The translations under genes and the position numbers were made by a program. A DNA stretch of 31,238 bases. It comes from Palsa-461 sp040414865 (GTDB taxonomy: Bacteria; Actinomycetota; Acidimicrobiia; Acidimicrobiales; RAAP-2). Below the pieces are notes generated by a model that ran no database searches, was not told the origin of the DNA, and worked only from the letters and a program-made list of their open reading frames with translations. Shown in pieces: positions 1 through 7,388 of this stretch (the first letter of the stretch is position 1; each line of letters starts with the position of its first letter). The DNA is taken from assembly GCA_040414865.1 (NCBI GenBank), contig JBEDUR010000047.1, positions 1 to 31,238 of the forward strand. The letters are read 5' to 3'.

Positions 1-165
1 GGGGCGCCTGAGTGGTTGTCGCGCCCGGGTGCAGCGGTCATCGAGATCGCCCCGGCTCAGCGGGACAGCGCCTTGAGGGTGGCCGAGCGTTTCGGGAGTG
101 ACGGCGCCGAGGTGCTGGCCGACCTGACCGATCGTTCCCGGGCACTGGTCGCGCGCTGGGGGTGA
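1..165 (+). CDS. prmC: PrmC (HemK) release-factor glutamine methyltransferase, C-terminal end only
   Basis: This is an open frame from the window edge to TGA at 163-165, giving the last 54 residues of a protein. The motifs APEWL, AAVIEIAP and ADLTDRSRALVARWG match the end of PrmC, which methylates the glutamine of the GGQ motif in peptide-chain release factors using S-adenosylmethionine. The catalytic NPPY motif would lie upstream of the window. Its stop overlaps the GTG start of the next gene (GTGA). The prmC-tsaC order is the common actinobacterial one and supports the call. The fragment is short, so the call rests on these motifs plus synteny. Confidence 0.8.
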   Translation, partial: GAPEWLSRPGAAVIEIAPAQRDSALRVAERFGSDGAEVLADLTDRSRALVARWG

Positions 166-782
166 CCCAGGCGGATCCACCGGCGCTCCTGTCCGCTGAC
201 GACCTCGATCCGGTGATCGCGCTGGTGGTCGAGGGCCTGGTGGTCGCGGTGCCGACCGACACCGTCTACGGCTTGACATCCCTCTTGTCCCCGCGGGCGG
301 TGGACCGGATCTTCTCGGCCAAGGGTCGCCCAGCGGACCTGGCGTTGCCGGTGCTCGTCGGCTGGGCAGAGCAGGTCGGGGTGGTTGCCTCCTCGTTCAC
401 CGGGCCGGCGGCCGCGCTGGCCGAGCGCTACTGGCCAGGGCCACTCACCCTGGTGGTGCCGGCTCGGGCTCGGGTCGGGTCGCTCGTTGGCGGCTCGGGA
501 GCCACGGTCGGGATCCGCTGGCCAAACCAACCTTTGATCGAGGAGCTCTGCCTCGCCCTGGGCCCGCTGCCAGCCACGAGCGCCAACCGCCACGGGGAAC
601 CACCCTGTAGTTCGGCGGCTGAGGTGCGCGAGCGCTTCGGTCCGTCGGAGGTCGCGGCCGTCGTCGACGGCGAGGCGGCGGGGGTGCCCTCGACCGTGGT
701 CGACTGCACGAGGCGCCGCCCGGCGTGCCTACGGGAGGGCGCCATTCGCTGGGTCGACATTCAGGACGTGCTGGCCGGCTGA
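162..782 (+). CDS. tsaC: Threonylcarbamoyl-AMP synthase (Sua5/YciO/YrdC family)
   Basis: This 206-aa protein makes L-threonylcarbamoyl-AMP from threonine, bicarbonate and ATP, the first step of t6A formation at position 37 of ANN-decoding tRNAs. The YrdC fold fills the whole protein. PTDTVYGL at residues 31-38 and KGRP at 54-57 are the nucleotide and threonine site motifs, and PATSAN near 137-142 is the conserved C-terminal motif. The extra C-terminal Sua5 domain of longer homologues is missing, so this is the short TsaC/YwlC-like form. GTG start at 162 overlaps the prmC stop, which suggests translational coupling. The family call is firm; the choice between the tsaC and ywlC names is a matter of convention. 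Confidence 0.92.
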   Translation: MTQADPPALLSADDLDPVIALVVEGLVVAVPTDTVYGLTSLLSPRAVDRIFSAKGRPADLALPVLVGWAEQVGVVASSFTGPAAALAERYWPGPLTLVVPARARVGSLVGGSGATVGIRWPNQPLIEELCLALGPLPATSANRHGEPPCSSAAEVRERFGPSEVAAVVDGEAAGVPSTVVDCTRRRPACLREGAIRWVDIQDVLAG

Positions 783-906
783 ATCGACGAACGCGGGCGC
801 GTAAGGAGCAGGTCAGCTCACCCCGCGAGGCGCGATGTGAGCGGTTCCGGGCGTGGGCCGAGGCGCTCTGGCGGCCTTCCCCCTCGAACGTCGCCGGACT
901 CGCCCA

Positions 907-919
907 CGGCCTCAGGCCG
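907..919. terminator. Possible hairpin between the converging tsaC and thiolase-like genes
   Basis: CGGCC at 907-911 and GGCCG at 915-919 can pair across a 3-base loop. It lies in the 159-base gap (783-941) between two converging genes, where a bidirectional terminator would be expected. There is no T-run on either side, so this is only a candidate. Nothing else was recognised in the gap. Confidence 0.25.
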
Positions 920-941
920 ACCTTGTCCGTCTCGAGGAGGC

Positions 942-2447
942 TTACGCCAGCTCGAAGCGGCCGCCCCCGAGCAGGATGCCCGACCAGCCGGCCGTTTCGG
1001 CTCCGACCAGCTCGGCCAGTTGGTCGGGATCTTCGACGTTGGCCCAGGTCCGGGCGTCATCGCCGATCCGGCACGACACGATGCCCCGTTCGGGCCGCCC
1101 GTCTCGGTTGTAGGTGACGGTGAAGGTCTCGATCTCGGCTGGTCCGATGGCGTCGGAGTCCTCCCGAAGGCGCTCCAGCTCATCGACCGCGTCCTGCACG
1201 CTTTCGGAACGGAATCCTTCGGTGGGCGGTTCGGTCGAGTAGACGCCGACCGCGTGCTTGGTCACGTACCAACCGAGCCCCGTCGCCACACCCACCGTGC
1301 CGGGCCGCTCCCGCAACGCCGTGGCCAACGACGCGATCCCGTGGCTCGCATAGTTGTTGCCGGGCCCGCCGCCGAAGGTCAGCCCGCCGGTCTGGGTGAG
1401 CCGGCGAGTGTCGGTGTCGATCCCGAGGCCCAGCTCGCGCGCGGCGATCTGAACGACGCAGGGGAAGCAGGAGTAGAGGTCGGCCAGCGCGACGTCGTCG
1501 GCGCTGACGCCGGCCAGCTCGAATGCCCGTCGGCCGGCCAGCGCGATGGCCGGAGAGCGGGAAAGGTCGGCCCGCTCCGAGACAAACCAGTGATCGTTGG
1601 CCTCGGCTCCGGCCAGGGGGAACACCCAGCGGTCCCTCGGGACTCCAGCGGCTTCTGCCGTCTCGGCGGAGGCGAGGAGGATCGCGGCGCCCTGGTCGAC
1701 CTGGATGTTGGCCGTGCACAGCTTCGGGTAGGGGAAGGCGATCATGCGGTTGTCTGGTGCCGGCTCGACGATGTCTGCGGCGGTCCTCGCCTGTGGGGAC
1801 CAGGCGAAGACGTTCTCTGCGGCGATGTGCGAGAAGCGCGACCACAGCGATCCGATGCGCGCCAGGTGTTCGCTCCTCGTCCAACCTGAGGCCATCCGCA
1901 GCGCGTTCTCGATCAATGGGTAGACGTGGACCGGGAGCGTGAGGCCGCGCGCCGCCTCGGTTTCGGTGGTCGGTGCCCGGTCGGTTCCGAAGGGGATGGC
2001 CGGGGAGGTGGCCGGGTCTTGCTCGGTGTAGACCAGCGTGTCGCCGGACCGTCGGGCGCGCGCCCTCGAGTAGCCGCATTCGGCCCCCACGACCGCCACT
2101 GCGTCGAGTTCGCCGCGCGCGATCGCGGCCGCGCTGTCCAACACGAGAGCCTGAGGCGTGTTGCCGCCGACCGAGCTGTTCCGCGACTCGGCCGGCGCCA
2201 TGCCGAGCCTGGCGGCGACGAGGGCCCCGGGGTTCGGCACGTTCCAGGTGAGCGAGCGGACGACCCTGATGCTCCCGAGCGACTTGGAGAGGAGCCCCGG
2301 GGATCCGCCGGCGTCAGCAAGCGCCGCTTCGAGCGAGGCGACCATGAGGCCGAGCGGCTCCCGCGGGTGGTCGGGGTCGGGTTCGCCGGGACGGTCGGTC
2401 ACCTGGCCGACTCCCACGATGACGGGAGTTCTCGGATCGAGGCTCAC
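942..2447 (-). CDS. Thiolase-like protein, TLP1 type (no catalytic cysteine)
   Basis: This 501-aa protein of the thiolase superfamily opens with RTPVIVGVGQ. Where thiolases carry the nucleophilic Cys it has SSVGGNTPQ (about residues 91-99), so classical thiolase chemistry is not expected. A Gly-rich segment with NNYASHG is kept late in the protein. The last 90-100 residues form an extra domain (ETFTVTYNRDG through WSGILLGG) like the added C-terminal domain of the mycobacterial thiolase-like proteins TLP1. Members are usually annotated as acetyl-CoA acetyltransferases, but their reaction is not established. GTG at 2447 was chosen because homology begins there; the open frame extends further upstream without similarity. 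It is divergent from glyA and breaks the otherwise conserved prmC-tsaC-wecA-atp order. Confidence 0.8.
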   Translation of the reverse strand: MSLDPRTPVIVGVGQVTDRPGEPDPDHPREPLGLMVASLEAALADAGGSPGLLSKSLGSIRVVRSLTWNVPNPGALVAARLGMAPAESRNSSVGGNTPQALVLDSAAAIARGELDAVAVVGAECGYSRARARRSGDTLVYTEQDPATSPAIPFGTDRAPTTETEAARGLTLPVHVYPLIENALRMASGWTRSEHLARIGSLWSRFSHIAAENVFAWSPQARTAADIVEPAPDNRMIAFPYPKLCTANIQVDQGAAILLASAETAEAAGVPRDRWVFPLAGAEANDHWFVSERADLSRSPAIALAGRRAFELAGVSADDVALADLYSCFPCVVQIAARELGLGIDTDTRRLTQTGGLTFGGGPGNNYASHGIASLATALRERPGTVGVATGLGWYVTKHAVGVYSTEPPTEGFRSESVQDAVDELERLREDSDAIGPAEIETFTVTYNRDGRPERGIVSCRIGDDARTWANVEDPDQLAELVGAETAGWSGILLGGGRFELA

Positions 2448-2518
2448 AGAGCCCGAAGCGTAGCCAGCCGCAGCCGGTTCTCTTGGGCTTCGACCGGGGT
2501 GCTGGCCAGGGTGCTGGG

Positions 2519-2524
2519 TACACT
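2519..2524 (+). promoter_or_regulatory. Candidate -10 element (TACACT) for a leaderless transcript ahead of glyA
   Basis: TACACT fits the actinobacterial TANNNT -10 pattern. It is followed by exactly 7 bases and then an ATG at 2532, the spacing expected when transcription starts on the A of the start codon. There is no Shine-Dalgarno sequence before that ATG and no clear -35 box. The same geometry (TAGGGT, 7 bases, GTG) precedes glpX on the other strand. Confidence 0.45.
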
Positions 2525-2531
2525 CGCCAGC

Positions 2532-2591
2532 ATGGGTTTGGGCCCGATCGGCACTGCTGCCGGCTCCAATCACCCCCGGGGGCCCCGGTGA
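2532..2591 (+). CDS. Possible leaderless 19-aa leader peptide upstream of glyA
   Basis: This short ORF runs from ATG 2532 to TGA 2589-2591 and overlaps the glyA GTG start by four bases (GTGA). It lies 7 bases after a good -10 element, so it could be the first thing translated on the glyA mRNA. The peptide has 5 glycines among 19 residues (G2, G4, G7, G11, G17), which is notable next to a gene whose enzyme makes glycine. It could couple glyA translation to ribosome passage. Translation is unproven, and GTGA overlaps arise easily by chance, because any start codon followed by A creates TGA. Confidence 0.35.
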   Translation: MGLGPIGTAAGSNHPRGPR

Positions 2592-3886
2592 GCCCCGGGT
2601 CCCCGTTCGGCCGCTGGCTGGAGGCTGATCCCGAGGTGGCGCGACTGGTGGGTGAGGAATACGGCCGCCAGACCTCCACGCTCCAACTCATCGCCTCAGA
2701 GAACTTCACCTCGCCGGCCGTCCTCGCCGCGACGGGGTCGGTCCTCACCAACAAGTATTCGGAGGGGTACCCGGGCGCCCGCTACTACGGCGGCAACCGC
2801 GTCATCGACGAAGTCGAGGACCTGGCCCGCGAGCGGGCCAAGGCCTTGTTCGGGGCGGAGCACGCCAACGTCCAGCCTCACTCGGGCGCCAACGCCAACC
2901 TGGCCGTCTATCACGCGCTCCTGGAGCCGGGCGACACCGTCCTGGCCATGCGGCTCGACCAAGGTGGGCACCTCACCCACGGGTCGCCGGCCTCGGTCAC
3001 GTCGAAGAACTGGCGCTTCGTCTTCTATGGCGTGACTCCAGCGAGCGACGACGACGAGCGTGTGGGCGAGGTCATTGACCTCGATCAGGTGCGCGATGTG
3101 GCCAAGGCCGAACAGCCCAAGCTCATCGTGGCCGGTTCGACCGCCTATCCGCGCACGATCGAGGCCGAGCCGTTTCGCCAGATCGCCGACGAGGTGGGGG
3201 CCCGGCTGATGTTCGACGCCGCCCACCCGGCCGGGCTGATCGCCGGGCGGGTGCATCCGAACCCGGTGACGGCGGCTGACGTGGTGACCTTCACCACCCA
3301 CAAGACCCTGCGCGGACCACGCGGCGGCGCCATCCTCACCACCGCCGAACTGGCCAGGCAGATCGACAGGGCGATCTTCCCCGGCCTCCAGGGTGGCCCG
3401 CTCGACCACGTCATCGCGGCGAAGGCGGTGGCGTTCGCCGAAGCGTCCACCGTCGAGTTCCGCCGATACGCCGCCGCGGTGGTGACCAACGCCAAGGCCC
3501 TCGCGGCCGCATTGCGCGACGAGGGGTTCCGGGTTGTCTCTGGCGGGACCGATACCCACCTCATGCTGGTCGACCTGCGAGCGTTCGACCCCGAGCTGAC
3601 CGGGAAGGTGGCTCAGGAGGTTTTGGACCGTTACGGCATCACCACCAACCGCAACACGATCCCCGACGACCCCCGCTCACCCTTCGTCACCTCGGGCCTG
3701 CGGCTCGGCACCGCGGCCGAGACGACCGCCGGGATGGGCGAGACCGAGATGGCGACGATCGCCTCGCTGATCGGCCGGGCCCTCCGCCACCGCGACGACG
3801 TCTCGGCGCTCGAGCAGGTGCGCGCCGAGGTCCGGGTGCTCTGCGCCGCCTTCCCGCCGTACCCGGGCCTGGCCGGGCCGGGCTGA
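2588..3886 (+). CDS. glyA: Serine hydroxymethyltransferase
   Basis: This 432-aa, full-length PLP enzyme interconverts serine plus tetrahydrofolate with glycine plus 5,10-methylene-THF, the main cellular source of one-carbon units. Visible motifs are LIASENF (34-40), the GYPGARYYGG active-site loop (60-69), the PLP-contacting pair D210 and H213, and the Schiff-base lysine K239 in TTHKTLRGPRGG. GTG 2588 is chosen because the family N-terminus begins shortly after it; the open frame upstream has no similarity. The start is overlapped by the stop of a short leader ORF. It is followed 25 bases later by wecA, so the two are probably co-transcribed. Confidence 0.96.
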   Translation: MSPGSPFGRWLEADPEVARLVGEEYGRQTSTLQLIASENFTSPAVLAATGSVLTNKYSEGYPGARYYGGNRVIDEVEDLARERAKALFGAEHANVQPHSGANANLAVYHALLEPGDTVLAMRLDQGGHLTHGSPASVTSKNWRFVFYGVTPASDDDERVGEVIDLDQVRDVAKAEQPKLIVAGSTAYPRTIEAEPFRQIADEVGARLMFDAAHPAGLIAGRVHPNPVTAADVVTFTTHKTLRGPRGGAILTTAELARQIDRAIFPGLQGGPLDHVIAAKAVAFAEASTVEFRRYAAAVVTNAKALAAALRDEGFRVVSGGTDTHLMLVDLRAFDPELTGKVAQEVLDRYGITTNRNTIPDDPRSPFVTSGLRLGTAAETTAGMGETEMATIASLIGRALRHRDDVSALEQVRAEVRVLCAAFPPYPGLAGPG

Positions 3887-3911
3887 GCCGTCGGGGTCGC
3901 GGAGCGTCCCA

Positions 3912-5195
3912 GTGCCGCCCCTCGCTTTCTACGGCATCGTTCTCGCCGTCGCTGCCGTTGTCACTGCTCTCACGACGATGCCGGCCCGATGGCTGTCGCT
4001 GCGGGTCGGCTACATCTACCCGCCGACCGAGCGGACCGTGCACGAGACCGTGATGCCCTACGGCGGCGGAGCGGCCTTGCTGCTCGGCTTCCTGGCGGCG
4101 ATGTTGGTGGCGGCGCTGCTCCCGCAGCTCCACGGGATCTTCTCAAACTCCTCGGAGCCCCTCGGGGTGGTCCTCGGCGGCGCCGCGATCTTCGGCATCG
4201 GGCTGATCGACGACGTCCGCGACATGTCCGCCCCGGCCAAGGTGGCCGGGCAGGTGCTCGCGGCCAGCATCTTGTATTTCCTCGGCGTGACCATGTACGA
4301 GATCAAGGTTCCCTTGGCCGGGCTCATTGCCCTCAGCCCGGGCATCACGCCGTTGATCACGGCGATCTGGGTGATCGCCCTCACCAACGCCATCAACCTC
4401 ATCGACGGCCTCGACGGGCTGGCCGCCGGGATCGTCGCCATCGGGGGCGGTGCCCTGGCCGCCTACGGACTGCGGCTCATGCAGCTCGGTGTCCTGCCGC
4501 TAGACAACATCGGGCCGTTGATCGCGGTGATCGCCTGCGGGGTGTGTCTCGGGTTCCTGCCCTTCAACTTCCATCCGGCCAAGGTGTTCATGGGCGACGC
4601 TGGCGCGCTCTTCCTCGGGTTGCTCATGGCCGCCTCGACCATGGTGATTGGTGGCCGGGTCCCGGTCACCAGCGGGTCGACCTACTTCTTCTTCGCCCCC
4701 CTCTTCATCCCACTGTTCATTCTGGGCGTGCCCATCCTCGACATGGCCTTCGCCTTCGTCCGGCGCACCGCCCGGGGGGGCCAGTTCCACGCCGCGGACA
4801 AGGAGCACATCCACCACCGCCTCATGTGGCTTGGCCACGGGCAACGGCGCAGCGTGCTCATTCTGTGGGCCTGGACCGCAGTGCTGTCGGGATTCGTGTT
4901 GTTCCCTCTGTTCGTCCCCCGGGTCAACGCGTTCATCCCCTTCGGGGCAGGCGTCCTCGGGGTCGGCCTCTACACGCTGTTCCACCCCGGACTGCGCCGG
5001 CGGGAGGCAGAGGAGCCCCGGCCAGCCGGCCCAGCCGACGCCGATGGGACCCAGCCGGCCCCGGCCGGCACGAGCGGGATCAACGGCCGCCCGCCAGAGG
5101 CGCGGCCGGTGGACGGCGAGGCAGAAGGCCTGGTCGTGGGCCCGGCCCCCCGTCGAGGGGGGGCCTCGATGAGACAGGCACATCGTCGGGGCTGA
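3912..5195 (+). CDS. wecA: Undecaprenyl-phosphate GlcNAc-1-phosphate transferase (WecA/TagO/Rfe family)
   Basis: This 427-aa polytopic membrane enzyme transfers a sugar-1-phosphate, usually GlcNAc-1-P, from UDP-sugar to undecaprenyl phosphate. That starts a lipid-linked glycan, in actinobacteria the arabinogalactan linker or a wall polymer. The motifs are in family order: LIDDVRD with the D100/D101 pair, NAINLIDGLDG (159-169), VFMGDAG (225-231) and the cytoplasmic HIHHRL (299-304). About ten hydrophobic helices are visible. The last 70 residues are a hydrophilic Pro/Ala/Gly-rich tail, probably disordered. GTG 3912 follows a GGAG about 7 bases upstream. The place just before the atp genes matches rfe (Rv1302) in Mycobacterium. 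The exact sugar is not readable from sequence. Confidence 0.92.
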   Translation: MPPLAFYGIVLAVAAVVTALTTMPARWLSLRVGYIYPPTERTVHETVMPYGGGAALLLGFLAAMLVAALLPQLHGIFSNSSEPLGVVLGGAAIFGIGLIDDVRDMSAPAKVAGQVLAASILYFLGVTMYEIKVPLAGLIALSPGITPLITAIWVIALTNAINLIDGLDGLAAGIVAIGGGALAAYGLRLMQLGVLPLDNIGPLIAVIACGVCLGFLPFNFHPAKVFMGDAGALFLGLLMAASTMVIGGRVPVTSGSTYFFFAPLFIPLFILGVPILDMAFAFVRRTARGGQFHAADKEHIHHRLMWLGHGQRRSVLILWAWTAVLSGFVLFPLFVPRVNAFIPFGAGVLGVGLYTLFHPGLRRREAEEPRPAGPADADGTQPAPAGTSGINGRPPEARPVDGEAEGLVVGPAPRRGGASMRQAHRRG

Positions 5196-5390
5196 CGTTT
5201 TGCCCGAGGGGCAAGCGGGATGGGATGATCTCGCCGGTGGCTAGGGACAGCGTCAGCGCACCGACGCGGTGTCCGGGGTACGCCCATCGCGTGCTGAGCA
5301 CCATCGCCCCTGCGTGAGCACTGGAATCTCTGGAATCCCGGTTGAACGACAACACACACAACCCGTCTGACGCGGCTGGGGGCAAGGCCG
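5196..5390 (+). promoter_or_regulatory. 195-base gap before the ATP synthase locus, likely holding its promoter
   Basis: This is the only sizeable gap before the atp genes, so the operon promoter should be here. A small inverted repeat, TTGCCC (5200-5205) and GGGCAA (5209-5214), follows the wecA stop and might be a weak terminator. I find no convincing TANNNT -10 box. A 30-codon ORF could run from ATG 5225 to TGA 5315-5317, but it has no strong support. TGGAATC is repeated at about 5320-5336. Confidence 0.3.
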
Positions 5391-5633
5391 ATGGGGGACC
5401 AGGAGGACGACCAGAAGAGCTCGCCTGGGCGGCCGAAGCCGGCCACGCCCAACATCGGGGACCTCTTCTGGATCGGGACTGCCTGTGCGATCAGCGTGGT
5501 CGGCGGCCTCGGGCTCGGCTACCTCGTCGACTCGCTGGTGAACACGACGCCGCTGTTCACCTTCATCTTCCTCGCCTTCGGCATCATCTCGGCGGTGCTG
5601 CTCGCCGTGCACCAGCTCCGGCAGTACGTCTAG
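5391..5633 (+). CDS. AtpZ/AtpI-type small membrane protein of the ATP synthase locus
   Basis: This 80-aa protein has a hydrophilic N-terminus and two membrane helices (about 23-45 and 53-73) joined by a short loop. It matches the layout of the F0F1-ATPase gene 1 family (also described as putative Ca/Mg transporter, AtpZ), whose genes precede atpB in many bacteria. The conserved look is WIGTACAISVVGGLGLGYLVD followed by a second helix with FGIISAV. Related proteins help c-ring assembly or Mg uptake, but the role here is inferred from position. ATG 5391 follows a G-rich stretch usable as ribosome site. Confidence 0.75.
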   Translation: MGDQEDDQKSSPGRPKPATPNIGDLFWIGTACAISVVGGLGLGYLVDSLVNTTPLFTFIFLAFGIISAVLLAVHQLRQYV

Positions 5634-5673
5634 GCGCGCCCTCTGCAGGCCCGAGGGAGAGCTGAGGGCGCCG

Positions 5674-6198
5674 ATGCTGTTCTCCCAGGTGTCCCTCCCG
5701 GATGTGGCCCGGATCTCGAGGCGCACCGTGTTCGGCTCGCTGGCCGTCGGTCTGGTCGGGTTGGTGATCTGTGTGTTGCTCGGCGCGACGTTCGTCGGCC
5801 TCGGGCTCTGCCTCGGCATCGCCCTCGGGATCGGCAACTTCCGGATGGTGCAGGGCTCGGTGGCCAGGGCCGGGCGCAGATCGGGGTCCCATCGCCGGCC
5901 CCTGGCCATGAACACGATGAGCCGGCTGGCCGTTATCACGGCAGTGGCCCTTGGGTGCTTGTTCTTGAACTTCGACCTCGGATTCGGGGTCATGGCCGGT
6001 CTGGCCGTCTTCCAGTTCCTGCTGCTGTTCGGGGTGGTGCGCTCCATGCTCAAGGGGGCCGGCGCCGGGTCGTTCGGCGGGGGCTCGCTCTTCTCGGGGC
6101 TATCAGGGATGCTGTCGATCGCCCCGGTGGACGACGCCGGAGCGCCCGAGGGCCGCCCTTCGATCGAGGCGCCCGATGATGGCCGGGGGGAGGAGTGA
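5674..6198 (+). CDS. AtpI-like ATP synthase accessory membrane protein
   Basis: This 174-aa protein has four predicted membrane helices in two hairpins (about 19-38, 38-58, 86-104 and 106-125), a basic loop between the hairpins (RAGRRSGSHRR) and a Gly/acidic C-terminal tail. It occupies the same place as Rv1303 in Mycobacterium, between the small AtpZ-type gene or wecA and atpB. AtpI-type proteins are chaperones for the c-ring in other bacteria. The sequence itself is poorly conserved, so position carries much of the weight. The stop at 6196-6198 overlaps the atpB GTG start (GTGA), and the gene end contains the G-rich ribosome site for atpB. Confidence 0.7.
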   Translation: MLFSQVSLPDVARISRRTVFGSLAVGLVGLVICVLLGATFVGLGLCLGIALGIGNFRMVQGSVARAGRRSGSHRRPLAMNTMSRLAVITAVALGCLFLNFDLGFGVMAGLAVFQFLLLFGVVRSMLKGAGAGSFGGGSLFSGLSGMLSIAPVDDAGAPEGRPSIEAPDDGRGEE

Positions 6199-7055
6199 CG
6201 TCACCCCTGCAACCCTTCCTGGCCGCCGACATCACCGTGGGTGACCATGTCACGCGGAAGTTCCTCGGTCTCACCATCAACGTGGACACGGTCTGGTCCA
6301 CCCTCGCCGCGCTGGCCATCGTGGTCCTGCTCGGCGTGCTCCTGCGACGCCAGGTGCTCAGGGGGCGGCCGGGCCGCCTGCAGGTCTCCTTCGAGGCGCT
6401 CGTCGAGGTGGTTACGAGGCAGGTCGAGGGATCCATCGGTGAGGCCGGCCGGGCCATCATCCCTCTGGCCATCACGCTGTTCGTCTTCATCTTCATCTGC
6501 AACCTGTTCGAACAGGTGGGGCTGGGCAGCCACTTCGAGTGGCTCTCGGCGCCGACCGGCGACATCAACCTGACCCTGGCGATGGCGGTGTTCGTCGTCG
6601 TTTTGGTGCACGCGGCATCGATCCGGACACGGGGGATCGGCGGCTACCTCCACCACTACTTCTCCCAGCCGTTCCCGATCGTGCTCTTTCCCCTCAACCT
6701 GTTCATGAACGTGGTCGAGGAGCTGGCCCGGCCGCTCACCCTCGCCCTCCGGCTCTTCGGCAATGTGCTCTCCGGGACGCTCATGCTCTCGCTGATCGCC
6801 GCTCTCGGGGCGTGGAGCCTTTCGGGCGTCCGGGTGGGGTGGGTCACCATCTTGGTCATCAACCCCGCCTGGAAGCTCTTCTCCCTGTTCATCGCGGCGA
6901 TCCAAGCGTTCATCTTCGCCCTGCTCACCATCATCTACTTCGACAACGTGATGAGCGGCGCAGTTGGCCACGAGCGGCGGAGCCGGCGGCCGCTGCGCGA
7001 GCTGGACTTGATCACCGCCTCTTCCCCCGTAGTGCAGAACAAAGGAGACCAGTAA
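6195..7055 (+). CDS. atpB: ATP synthase F0 subunit a
   Basis: This 286-aa membrane subunit carries the two proton half-channels beside the c-ring. The family motif ELARPLTLALRLFGN (about 176-190) includes the essential arginine, R186 here, which faces the c-ring carboxylate. The second conserved helix reads INPAWKLFSLFIAAIQAFIFALL (about 222-244). The motif PLNLFMNVVEE precedes the Arg helix as usual. GTG 6195 overlaps the previous stop and follows GGGGAGGA. The stop TAA overlaps the atpE ATG by one base (TAATG). A 30-residue charged tail after the last helix is slightly longer than usual. Confidence 0.96.
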   Translation: MTSPLQPFLAADITVGDHVTRKFLGLTINVDTVWSTLAALAIVVLLGVLLRRQVLRGRPGRLQVSFEALVEVVTRQVEGSIGEAGRAIIPLAITLFVFIFICNLFEQVGLGSHFEWLSAPTGDINLTLAMAVFVVVLVHAASIRTRGIGGYLHHYFSQPFPIVLFPLNLFMNVVEELARPLTLALRLFGNVLSGTLMLSLIAALGAWSLSGVRVGWVTILVINPAWKLFSLFIAAIQAFIFALLTIIYFDNVMSGAVGHERRSRRPLRELDLITASSPVVQNKGDQ

Positions 7056-7315
7056 TGGCAGACACTTCCAACCAGGCGTTGCAGCTCGCCGGCGCAATGG
7101 TCGGCGGCGGCTTGGCCCTCGGTGGAGGCGCGATCGGCGCCGCCGTCGGGGACGGCCTGGCCGGGAATGCGACCATCGCCGGCGTGGCTCGACAGCCTGA
7201 GGCCCAGTCGAGACTGTTCACGATCATGTTCTTGACGGTCGGCCTGGTCGAGGCGATGTACTTCATCAACCTCGCCTTCACCGCCCTGTTCATCTTCTCC
7301 CTCTACAAGAAGTAG
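7055..7315 (+). CDS. atpE: ATP synthase F0 subunit c
   Basis: This 86-aa hairpin protein is the rotor-ring subunit. Helix 1 is a Gly/Ala-rich stretch (about 12-36), the polar loop reads ARQPEAQ (45-51), and helix 2 holds the ion-carrying carboxylate E66 in GLVEAMYF. The residue after E66 is Ala, not the Ser/Thr used by sodium-type rings, so proton coupling is expected. The ATG overlaps the atpB stop by one base and has AAAGGAGA upstream. The 69-base gap to atpF is the largest inside the structural-gene part of the operon and holds a short ORF. Confidence 0.97.
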   Translation: MADTSNQALQLAGAMVGGGLALGGGAIGAAVGDGLAGNATIAGVARQPEAQSRLFTIMFLTVGLVEAMYFINLAFTALFIFSLYKK

Positions 7316-7331
7316 GAGACCGACCACGTCG

Positions 7332-7388
7332 ATGAACGGATCCAATCCGGCCTCGGGCGGCGCGCCGTTTGCAAGGACGGGCAGATGA
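7332..7388 (+). CDS. Possible 18-aa short ORF overlapping the atpF start
   Basis: ATG 7332 opens an 18-codon frame that ends with TGA 7386-7388, inside the ATGA at the atpF start. An AGGAG lies at about 7314-7318, 13 bases upstream, rather far for a ribosome site. If translated it would link atpE and atpF translation across their gap. The peptide (Gly, Ser, Ala, Pro rich) resembles nothing I know. It may be coincidence. Confidence 0.25.
   Translation: MNGSNPASGGAPFARTGR

Noticed and set aside
942..2573. Longer form of the thiolase-like gene starting at 2573
   Set aside because: The extra 42 residues have no family similarity and would overlap the glyA promoter and leader ORF.
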